A DNA stretch of 5,381 nucleotides from the NCBI GenBank assembly GCA_945878795.1, contig CAMDWF010000184.1, forward strand, positions 1 to 5,381, given 5' to 3'. Below, in pieces: positions 1 to 5,293 of the stretch (the first letter of the stretch is position 1; the number at the start of each line of letters is the position of its first letter). This DNA is from Synechococcus sp. UW140. Lineage in GTDB: Bacteria; Cyanobacteriota; Cyanobacteriia; PCC-6307; Cyanobiaceae. The translations under genes were made by a program, and so were the position numbers. The notes beneath the pieces were generated by a model that was given only the letters and a program-made list of their open reading frames with translations, did no database searches and had not been told where the DNA came from.

Positions 1-192
1 ACCCTGCACCGTCCTCCCCTGGCCGATCTGCTGGTGCGCCGCCAGTTGAAGCTGATAACCCATCCGGCCCGTTATTGCTCCAGGGCGGCCGAGGCCTTCC
101 GGCGTGAGGTGCTGCCCGTTTTCGCCAGCCCCGAGAGCCCCCTGCGCCAAGGCCAGGCTCGGGCTGAAGCAACCGTGGCGCCTGGGGGATGA
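1..192 (+). CDS. rbcR: RbcR, LysR-type regulator of Rubisco genes (C-terminal fragment, cut by window start)
   Basis: An open frame runs from base 1 to a TGA at 190-192 and gives the last 63 residues. The stretch from HRPPLADLLVRRQLKLI to HPARYCSRAAEAF closely resembles, from memory, the end of cyanobacterial and plastid RbcR, where an HR-P start, an L-LI strand and the R-Y-S-AAEAF helix precede the final residues. It belongs to the effector-binding domain of a LysR-type transcription factor; the helix-turn-helix DNA-binding domain lies outside the window. Family members control Rubisco (rbcLXS) and other carbon-fixation genes in response to carbon supply or redox metabolites. The tail after the family core, roughly the last 20 residues, is low in order and rich in A, G, P and R. 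The gene converges on the DUF3172-like gene with 31 bases between the stops. The family is fairly secure; naming it RbcR and not a sister LysR protein rests on a short fragment and on the photosynthetic neighbours. Confidence 0.78.
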   Translation, partial: TLHRPPLADLLVRRQLKLITHPARYCSRAAEAFRREVLPVFASPESPLRQGQARAEATVAPGG

Positions 193-203
193 TTCCCAGG
201 CGC
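178..203. terminator. Perfect 9-bp inverted repeat over the rbcR stop; possible bidirectional terminator
   Basis: GCGCCTGGG at 178-186 is the exact reverse complement of CCCAGGCGC at 195-203, with an 8-base loop that contains the rbcR TGA. It lies between two convergent genes, so it could form in both transcripts. No T-run follows on either strand, so it is not a classic intrinsic terminator. Such G+C-rich hairpins without a U-tract are common at cyanobacterial gene ends. A second C-run/G-run element (CCTCCCC against a G6 run, 207-220) lies next to it and may add to the structure. The symmetry is seen directly; the termination role is inferred. Confidence 0.5.
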
Positions 204-223
204 TGCCTCCCCCAGGGGGGCCA

Positions 224-934
224 TCAGAACTGGTCGGCTTCTGGGGTTACGCCGGAACTGCTGTTCGGTGCGGCACCGGCTACACCTTTCTGCAGAAACT
301 GGTTCTGGGTGACATCGGTTTGGTAGACACAGCGCACGATGGGTTTGTCGCGGACTGAACCGACATAGGCAAAGGTGTTCATGCGCTGTTTGCATTCGCG
401 CATTTGTTCAGGCGTGATGGCCCCTTCTTTCTCCAACACCGTCCAGTTTTCCCGACGAATGACGCAGCCGGGCTTGAGGGTGGGCTGGGTCACGAAGCTG
501 CTGCTGGGATTCATGGTGGTGTACATCTCCACGTCGATCACAAAGGCGCTCGCTCCCCATTGGCGGCAGAATTCGGGATCGGGAACTGCCATATCGAGCT
601 GCTGGCTGCTGGCGATGTTTCCCTGATTCCCCACGGTGGTGCTGGTAACTGCACTGCCGATGCCAATGCCCACCACAAGCACCCCTGCCAGCACCGCCAG
701 GGTGCCGACGTTGAATTTGAATCCCGGCCCCCCATCACCGCCAGGTCCACCGGCGCCGGGACCCTTGCCTGATCCCGCAGGGCGGGTGGCTTCGCGACCT
801 CGAAAGGGAGTGTCCTGGCCCCGCGGGCCATAGCTATCCCTGGCACGACCGTCGTAGGAGTCGCCAGGGGCGTCGCGATAGGCCCCGGGACCCCTGTCCC
901 GAAAGGCGCGTTCATCCGGGCGGGAGCGGCTCAA
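224..934 (-). CDS. DUF3172-like membrane-anchored protein of cyanobacteria, function unknown
   Basis: This is a 236-residue protein. Residues 1-70 are disordered, rich in R, D, G, P and S, with repeated arginine/tyrosine pieces such as RDSYGPRG. One hydrophobic segment follows at about 76-96 (NVGTLAVLAGVLVVGIGIGS). The last 140 residues form a compact domain with four cysteines at about 123, 157, 181 and 202 and a W/Y-rich core. This plan matches, from memory, the cyanobacterial family DUF3172; no biochemical role is known to me. The positive N-terminus suggests a cytoplasmic tail with the cysteine domain across the membrane, in lumen or periplasm, where disulfides could form. The chosen start is TTG at 934-932, overlapping the ndhM stop as TTGA. 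The only later in-frame Met before the cysteine domain, at about 115, would remove the membrane segment. No Shine-Dalgarno site is visible, so reinitiation after ndhM is likely. Coding frame and topology are firm; the family name is recalled. Confidence 0.8.
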   Translation of the reverse strand: MSRSRPDERAFRDRGPGAYRDAPGDSYDGRARDSYGPRGQDTPFRGREATRPAGSGKGPGAGGPGGDGGPGFKFNVGTLAVLAGVLVVGIGIGSAVTSTTVGNQGNIASSQQLDMAVPDPEFCRQWGASAFVIDVEMYTTMNPSSSFVTQPTLKPGCVIRRENWTVLEKEGAITPEQMRECKQRMNTFAYVGSVRDKPIVRCVYQTDVTQNQFLQKGVAGAAPNSSSGVTPEADQF

Positions 935-1278
935 ATGGAGTCGGGGGTGCGTGGCAGCCCCATGGAAAAATTCTGGACCCGGGCGGAGGGGTTGTAGCGG
1001 AGCTCTCCGGCTTGCAATAGCTGCCTGATGACCCCTTCCAGTTCAGAGCCGATGCGGCGCAGGTTGTAGTCGGTAAGATCGGCCCCAGCCTGGGCTTCGA
1101 CAAGGCTGCGAAAACTGGAATGCACCTTGGCTAGCGCCGCATCATCCCAGAGAAACTCGTTGTCCGGATCGATGTCCAGAGTGAGTTGGTCTGAATCGGG
1201 GAGCAGATCACCGTTTTCGACACGGGCCGTGAACAGCCTCACGTGGCGCGTGGTGGATTTGAGCAGGGTATCGGCCAT
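931..1278 (-). CDS. ndhM: NdhM, subunit of the photosynthetic NDH-1 complex
   Basis: This is a complete 115-residue protein, the usual length for cyanobacterial NdhM. Family landmarks are the LLKSTTRHVRLFTA start, LTLDIDPDNEF near residue 32, GADLTDYNLRRIGSELE near 65, and the SARVQNFSMGLPRTP end. NdhM is a small hydrophilic oxygenic-photosynthesis-specific subunit of NDH-1, which passes electrons from ferredoxin to plastoquinone for cyclic flow, respiration and CO2 uptake; it sits on the cytoplasmic arm at the thylakoid. ATG at 1278 is chosen because it places the family N-terminus at residue 1. The stop overlaps the TTG start of the DUF3172-like gene, so the two are probably one transcript. 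The start has no AGGAG-type site; its leader is a pyrimidine-rich stretch in mRNA sense. It is divergent from pds across 171 bases, so shared or back-to-back control is possible. Confidence 0.95.
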   Translation of the reverse strand: MADTLLKSTTRHVRLFTARVENGDLLPDSDQLTLDIDPDNEFLWDDAALAKVHSSFRSLVEAQAGADLTDYNLRRIGSELEGVIRQLLQAGELRYNPSARVQNFSMGLPRTPDSI

Positions 1279-1449
1279 GGGACGCCGGTGGCACGGAAGA
1301 AAGTGAAGGGAAGAAAGGGAGATGCACAGCCGCCGCTTGCGGCGTCTGCTGACTCTAGGAACCCCAGGGGGTCAGGGTCTAGGGGGCCTGTCGGCCCGTG
1401 TGGGGACTTTGGCCGATAGGGTTGGCTCCTGTTTGCTGCTGTCATCATC
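1279..1449. promoter_or_regulatory. Divergent control region between ndhM and pds
   Basis: These 171 bases must hold the start sites for ndhM leftward and pds-crtB rightward. I see no convincing paired -35/-10 boxes on either strand; TAGGGT near 1417-1422 is a weak -10-like match for pds only. Visible structure includes a purine run at 1295-1322 (pyrimidine-rich in ndhM mRNA), a G+C-rich hairpin at 1327-1348, and TCTAGG twice, at 1354 and 1378. The 29 bases before the pds ATG are also rich in C and T and lack a Shine-Dalgarno match. No credible gene lies here. That it is a promoter region follows from the divergent layout; exact elements are not determined. Confidence 0.6.
1327..1348. repeat. 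G+C-rich inverted repeat (hairpin) between ndhM and pds
   Basis: CGCCGC at 1331-1336 pairs with GCGGCG at 1339-1344. After one mismatch (1330/1345) the pairing extends with CAG 1327-1329 and CTG 1346-1348. The folded loop would be CTTG. It lies about 50 bases upstream of the ndhM start and about 100 upstream of pds, so it could fold in a 5' leader, act as a dyad for a DNA-binding protein, or separate the two promoters. Symmetry is observed; role is unknown. Confidence 0.45.
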
Positions 1450-2871
1450 ATGCGTGTCGCCATCGCCGGGGCCGGGCTGGCTGGCTTGGCTTGCGCCAAG
1501 TACCTCTGTGATGCCGGCCACACGCCGGTGATTTTTGAGGCCCGCGATGTCTTAGGGGGCAAGGTGGCCGCTTGGCAGGACGAGGAAGGGGATTGGCATG
1601 AAACGGGATTGCATATATTTTTTGGTGCTTATCGTAATATGCGTCGTCTCTTTAAGGAGTTGGATATCGAAGATCGATTGCAATGGAAATCCCATTCCAT
1701 GATCTTTAATCAACGGGAAGTGCCCGGAACATACAGTCGATTTGATTTTCCGGACTTGCCGGCGCCATTGAATGGATTGGCAGCCATTCTTGGCAATAAC
1801 GACATGCTGACCTGGCCCGAAAAAATTTCCTTCGGCCTGGGTTTGGTTCCGGCCATGCTGAGGGGACAGGGTTACGTAGAGGCCTGTGATCAATATTCCT
1901 GGAGTGAATGGTTGCGGCTGCATCGCATTCCCGAGCGGGTTAATGACGAAGTGTTCATGGCCATGAGCAAGGCCCTCAACTTCATTAATCCTGATGAAAT
2001 CTCAAGCACTGTCGTCCTGACAGCTCTCAATCGCTTCCTGCAGGAGTCCGATGGTTCGCGCATGGCCTTTCTCGATGGCAATCCACCCGAACGCCTATGT
2101 CAGCCCCTAGTTGACTACATCTCTGAACGGGGGGGGGAAGTTCAGCTCAATGCCCCACTGAGGCAGATTGAAGTGGATGAAAACGGGAGGGTCAAGGCGT
2201 TCCGCATCGGTGGGGTTCGAGGGCAGGAGCCCCAGGTGGTCGAGGCCGATGCCTACGTCAGTGCCATGCCGGTGGATCCCCTTAAATTGCTATTGCCGGA
2301 GCCATGGAAATCCCTTGCCTATTTTCAAAAACTGGATGGATTAAAAGGAGTTCCAGTCATCAATATCCATCTCTGGTTTGATCGCAAGTTAACTGATATT
2401 GATCACCTTTTGTTTAGTCGATCGGATCTGCTGAGTGTCTATGCCGACATGAGCAACACTTGTAAGGAGTATGCCGATGCCGAACGCTCCATGCTTGAGT
2501 TGGTGTTCGCCCCAGCTCACGATTGGATCGGGCGTCCCGATGGCGAGATTGTTGCCGCAACCATGGAGGAGTTAAAGCGCCTGTTCCCGGACCATTTCCT
2601 GGGGAATAATCCGGCCGTTCTGCGCAAGTCAATTGTCGTCAAAACACCGCTTTCGGTTTATAAGACGGTACCTGGTTGTCAGCAGTTGCGTCCCGACCAA
2701 CGCTCGCCGATTGACAACTTCTTCCTTGCGGGTTGTTACACCATGCAACGATATCTGGCTTCGATGGAGGGGGCCGTGCTCAGTGGCCGACTCTGTGCCG
2801 AAGCGGTGGATGCCAGTGGCCAACTCCCCGTTTCTGACGGAGTTGCCACCGCCGCATTTGTACCCGTTTGA
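1450..2871 (+). CDS. crtP (pds): Plant-type 15-cis-phytoene desaturase (Pds/CrtP)
   Basis: This is a complete 473-residue flavoenzyme, the usual length for cyanobacterial CrtP. It converts 15-cis-phytoene to zeta-carotene in two desaturations at the membrane and passes electrons to plastoquinone. The N-terminal FAD-binding fold has GAGLAG at 7-12, Glu30 at the end of the second strand, and ARDVLGGKVAAW at 31-42, then TGLHIFFGAY at 52-61. Other family blocks are RLQWKSHSMIFNQ, NNDMLTWPEKI, AMSKALNFINPDEIS, NRFLQESDGSRMAFLDG, PERLCQPLVDYI, SAMPVDPLK and HLWFDRKLTDIDHLLFSRS. The C-terminal FAD block is at 424-449, ending in YLASMEGAVLSGRLC. ATG 1450 is chosen because the FAD motif begins directly after it. 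The gene shares TTGA with crtB. Oddities: Cys429 stands where I recall the conserved Asp of the AGDYT motif, Cys410 stands in PGRQQ, a nine-G run lies at 2129-2137 with the frame kept, and an A+T-richer stretch begins near 1610. The bacterial CrtI type is excluded by these motifs. Confidence 0.96.
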   Translation: MRVAIAGAGLAGLACAKYLCDAGHTPVIFEARDVLGGKVAAWQDEEGDWHETGLHIFFGAYRNMRRLFKELDIEDRLQWKSHSMIFNQREVPGTYSRFDFPDLPAPLNGLAAILGNNDMLTWPEKISFGLGLVPAMLRGQGYVEACDQYSWSEWLRLHRIPERVNDEVFMAMSKALNFINPDEISSTVVLTALNRFLQESDGSRMAFLDGNPPERLCQPLVDYISERGGEVQLNAPLRQIEVDENGRVKAFRIGGVRGQEPQVVEADAYVSAMPVDPLKLLLPEPWKSLAYFQKLDGLKGVPVINIHLWFDRKLTDIDHLLFSRSDLLSVYADMSNTCKEYADAERSMLELVFAPAHDWIGRPDGEIVAATMEELKRLFPDHFLGNNPAVLRKSIVVKTPLSVYKTVPGCQQLRPDQRSPIDNFFLAGCYTMQRYLASMEGAVLSGRLCAEAVDASGQLPVSDGVATAAFVPV

Positions 2872-3809
2872 GTGTGACCCTTTCATCGGCCCCCCAGGCA
2901 GGATTACCACTCCATCCAGACCTGGATGGGGCCTATGAACTGTGTCGTCAAGAAACAGCTCGCTGGGCCAAGACCTTCTACCTTGGCACCCTGTTGTTGC
3001 CCCTCGCCAAGCGTCGGGCGATCTGGGCCATTTATGTCTGGTGCCGTCGCACCGACGAACTGATGGACAGCCCCCAGGCCCAGGGGCTGTCAGTCGACGA
3101 GCTGGAGGCCAGGCTGGATGCTTGGGAGAGTAAAAGTCGCCTGATATACCAGGGGGAGGTGAGCGATGCCTTGGATCTTGTGATGGTGGATATGTTCCAG
3201 CAATTCCCCCAGTCCCTGCAACCCTATCTTGATATGATAGAAGGTCAGCGCATGGATGTGCGTTGCCAGCGTTATGCGACGTTTGCTGAGCTTGAATTAT
3301 ATTGTTATCGCGTCGCCGGCACCGTTGGCCTGATGTGTCAGGCTGTGATGGGGGTGGATCCTGCCTACACCACAGCACCGTGGAGTGAGCACCCCGATCC
3401 CACGGAAGCGGCAGTAGCGCTGGGAATTGCAAACCAGCTGACCAATATTTTGCGGGATGTTGGCGAGGATCGGGAACGGGGACGAATTTATCTACCCCAG
3501 GAGGATCTTCTGCGTTTTGAATATACTGAAGCTCAGCTTTTTGCCGGAGTCGTTAATGACAACTGGCGTCGCTTGATGGCATTTCAGCTTGAAAGGGCTC
3601 GCTTTTGGTTTGCCCGTTCCGAAGCGGGGGTGCGTTGGCTTTCGGCTGATGCACGCTGGCCTGTTTGGACCTCATTACGCCTTTATCGTGGCATACTCGA
3701 TGTGATTGAGCGGCAGGATTACGACGTCTTCAGTCGCCGGGCCTATGTGCCTACGGCGGGCAAACTCCTTGATCTGCCACTGTCCTTTTTGGTGGCCCAG
3801 GTGCATTAA
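2868..3809 (+). CDS. crtB: Phytoene synthase
   Basis: This is a complete 313-residue enzyme, typical of cyanobacterial phytoene synthase. It condenses two geranylgeranyl diphosphates through prephytoene diphosphate to phytoene, the substrate of the preceding gene product. It is a squalene/phytoene synthase family helical fold. The first Asp-rich motif is DELMD at 63-67, preceded by AIWAIYVWCRRT. ELYCYRVAGTVGLM is at about 143-156. The second Asp-rich motif is NILRDVGEDRERGRIYLPQEDL at about 193-214, with DVGED at 197-201 for Mg-diphosphate binding. All catalytic acids appear intact. The start is placed at TTG 2868, overlapping the pds stop as TTGA; GTG at 2874 (two codons in) is a real alternative, since the first dozen residues are not conserved. 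No Shine-Dalgarno match sits at the right distance, so coupling to pds translation is likely. It ends 34 bases from the convergent hydrolase gene, with no clear terminator between. Confidence 0.95.
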   Translation: MSVTLSSAPQAGLPLHPDLDGAYELCRQETARWAKTFYLGTLLLPLAKRRAIWAIYVWCRRTDELMDSPQAQGLSVDELEARLDAWESKSRLIYQGEVSDALDLVMVDMFQQFPQSLQPYLDMIEGQRMDVRCQRYATFAELELYCYRVAGTVGLMCQAVMGVDPAYTTAPWSEHPDPTEAAVALGIANQLTNILRDVGEDRERGRIYLPQEDLLRFEYTEAQLFAGVVNDNWRRLMAFQLERARFWFARSEAGVRWLSADARWPVWTSLRLYRGILDVIERQDYDVFSRRAYVPTAGKLLDLPLSFLVAQVH

Positions 3810-3843
3810 TTCCTGCTACTGATGCCTGCAGACCGCCTTCGCT

Positions 3844-4788
3844 TCACTCCCTCAGCTCCAACCAGCGCCGCAGGATCGGATTAACCCGCTCAGGGGCTTC
3901 ATCATGGGGGCAGTGACCCAGTTCCTCGAGAACAACTAGTTCTTGAATGCAGGAAAACTTGGCGGCCCAGCGCCGTGCTTCGGCGGGATCTTCCCAGGGG
4001 TCCCTGGCTCCCCAGATCATGCGTACGGGCACTGAAAGGCGAGCCAGGTGGTCGGGGGCTAGGTGATCTTCGAATAGGTTCACGAACCCGCGGAAGCTCT
4101 CCACCGCCCCGACATCCAGGGCTGGCTTAAGCAGAATCTCCACAAGCTCGTCATCCAGATTGGCGCCGCTGGGGTAGGCCTTGGCCAACACCTGACGAAC
4201 GAAGCTGGGTCGTCCCACAAAACGGAACAGGGGCGTCAGTAACCAGCGCTGACGCACCAGACGTTTCACGAGCGGCCGGCTCGTCCGCTCCCACCCAGGC
4301 AGGCTGGAGAGGCGCCGCTCATCCAGGGTGCGCTGGGCGCAATCGATCAGCACCACCTGGAGGGGGGGGTGGCCTGCACTCTGGAGACGATCGGCTGCCA
4401 CCAGTGCCACGAGAGCTCCGATCGAATTACCGATGAGCTGGACGGGTCCTGCAGGCACGACCTCGCTCAAGAAGGCCTGTACTTGGTCAGCCCAGAGGTC
4501 GAAGCAATAACGGACTGAACCTGCTTCAGCCGGCTCGCCGCTCAAACGCGAACGGGGTTTATCACTGGCACCAAAACCCAGCAGGTCGAGGGCATAGACA
4601 TCAAGCCCTGGATTTAGGTCTCCAATGGTATGGCGCCAGTGACTGACGCAGGCGCCGAAGCCATGGATTAGCAAAATGGATCCGCGACCGTTTTGGCTAA
4701 TGTCCGTCGCTTCGTGTCTAATCCAATGAATACGGTGCGATCCCCAGAGCCAGGGGTCCGGCGGACTGGCCGGACCAAATGCGTCCAT
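3844..4788 (-). CDS. Alpha/beta-fold hydrolase, substrate unknown
   Basis: This is a 314-residue protein with a complete hydrolase triad in the order expected of the fold. The HGFG oxyanion loop is at 42-45, DLLGFGASDKP at 68-78, the nucleophile elbow GNSIG at 120-124 with Ser122, the acid Asp263 in GARDPWED, and His292 in GHCPHDEAPERVNP. Residues near 150-240 form the lid region. It resembles the chloroplast/cyanobacterial branch of the family that includes pheophytinase-like and uncharacterised esterase proteins, but no motif identifies the substrate; chlorophyll-derivative or lipid esterase is only a guess. An upstream start at 4848 would add 20 residues of poor family character. ATG at 4788 is chosen because it forms TGATG with the RRM stop and has GGAG (4796-4793) four bases upstream. 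The gene is therefore probably translated from the RRM transcript. An eight-base C run in the sense strand (4369-4362) keeps frame. No signal peptide is seen, so it is likely cytoplasmic or membrane-associated. Confidence 0.88.
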   Translation of the reverse strand: MDAFGPASPPDPWLWGSHRIHWIRHEATDISQNGRGSILLIHGFGACVSHWRHTIGDLNPGLDVYALDLLGFGASDKPRSRLSGEPAEAGSVRYCFDLWADQVQAFLSEVVPAGPVQLIGNSIGALVALVAADRLQSAGHPPLQVVLIDCAQRTLDERRLSSLPGWERTSRPLVKRLVRQRWLLTPLFRFVGRPSFVRQVLAKAYPSGANLDDELVEILLKPALDVGAVESFRGFVNLFEDHLAPDHLARLSVPVRMIWGARDPWEDPAEARRWAAKFSCIQELVVLEELGHCPHDEAPERVNPILRRWLELRE

Positions 4789-5216
4789 CAGACTCCGACA
4801 GTCTGGTTGGCAAGGAGGTCCTTGAGCTTGGCCAGTTCGCCGGCCCAACGGGGGTCGGGGGCTTGGCTGTCCACGTTGTCGGCGTGCACGATCTTGTCTG
4901 CAGCACGACGCTGGGCGACGGGTGCCCCACTGGCGGGACGCCGATCGGTTGGGGTAGTGCTGCGGGCATCGCGACGCTCGGACACCTCAACCCGCAGGGT
5001 GTTACCACCGAATTCGCGTCCATGCAGCTCGCCGATCAGGGCCTCAGCCACCTTCTCGTCATCGACGTTGGCGAAGCCGAAACCACGGCAAACGCCAGTC
5101 TCCCGGTCGGTCACGCTCTTGAAACGAACGCCTTCGCTGACACCCTGAAAAAGGGCCACCAGCTCGTTTTCGTCAAAAGTCTGCGGCAGGTTGCCGACGT
5201 AGAGGCGAATGCTCAT
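4788..5216 (-). CDS. Small RRM-type RNA-binding protein of cyanobacteria
   Basis: This is a 142-residue protein. Residues 1-80 form one RNA recognition motif, with RNP2 as RLYVGNLP (4-11) and RNP1 as RGFGFANV (44-51). Phe46 and Phe48, with Tyr6, supply the aromatic RNA-stacking positions. The ETGVCRGFGFANV block is typical of cyanobacterial Rbp proteins, many of which are cold-induced and linked to mRNA localisation or stability. Unlike the glycine-rich Rbp class, the tail (81-142) is charged and Pro/Ala/Arg-rich, then ends in a short predicted helix with WAGELAKLKDLLA (124-136). ATG 5216 gives MSIRLYVGNLP, the family N-terminus; the longer reading from 5264 adds 16 residues encoded by the pyrimidine-rich leader and is rejected. 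There is no Shine-Dalgarno site. The stop overlaps the hydrolase start as TGATG. RNA binding is secure; the specific target is unknown. Confidence 0.92.
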   Translation of the reverse strand: MSIRLYVGNLPQTFDENELVALFQGVSEGVRFKSVTDRETGVCRGFGFANVDDEKVAEALIGELHGREFGGNTLRVEVSERRDARSTTPTDRRPASGAPVAQRRAADKIVHADNVDSQAPDPRWAGELAKLKDLLANQTVGV

Positions 5217-5285
5217 GGGATTAAAGAGAGGGAGAAGGAAGACTTTGGCAGGCGGTGGAATCACGCCATTGCATCAGATAGTTAA
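5217..5285 (-). promoter_or_regulatory. Leader region upstream of the RRM gene
   Basis: The bases directly before the ATG are purine-only on the given strand at 5223-5242, thus a pyrimidine tract in mRNA sense, with no AGGAG match. Further upstream lies one copy of a 10-base direct repeat. A weak -10-like TAACTA reads leftward at about 5284-5279, but no matching -35 is seen. Cyanobacterial RRM genes are often controlled through promoter and leader elements in the cold; that this leader does so is inference from the family. Confidence 0.4.
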
Positions 5286-5293
5286 TCACGCCA
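5259..5293. repeat. Two copies of a 10-bp direct repeat, 25 bp apart, upstream of the RRM gene
   Basis: AATCACGCCA occurs at 5259-5268 and again at 5284-5293 (TGGCGTGATT in the sense of the RRM gene). GGTGG at 5254-5258 and CCACC at 5291-5295 flank the pair as an inverted repeat. The repeats lie 43-77 bases before the RRM start. The spacing, between two and three helical turns, could suit a regulator binding two sites, or the repeat may be a chance duplication. The identity is exact; the function is unknown. Confidence 0.45.

Noticed and set aside
72..395. Minus-strand open frame of 107 codons over the rbcR end
   Set aside because: It runs antisense to the recognisable RbcR tail and overlaps the DUF3172-like gene; its composition is that of a shadow frame.
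2629..3432. Long minus-strand open frame (267 codons) opposite pds and crtB
   Set aside because: It lies wholly antisense to two genes with intact family motifs, and its protein is rich in P, R and H with no fold-like pattern. It is a shadow of high-GC coding.
3810..3843. Terminator between crtB and the hydrolase gene
   Set aside because: The 34-base gap has only a CTGCAG palindrome and no stem of useful length or T-run on either strand.
4789..4848. Longer hydrolase start giving 20 extra residues
   Set aside because: The extension lies inside the RRM coding end and lacks family character; the ATG at 4788 has a GGAG site and forms TGATG.
5217..5264. Longer RRM start giving 16 extra residues
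   Set aside because: The added residues precede the standard MSIRLYVGNLP start and are encoded by a pyrimidine tract that looks like a leader.
4779..5285. Plus-strand open frame of 168 codons opposite the RRM gene
   Set aside because: The minus strand encodes RNP1 and RNP2 in the right order; the plus frame has no recognisable domain.
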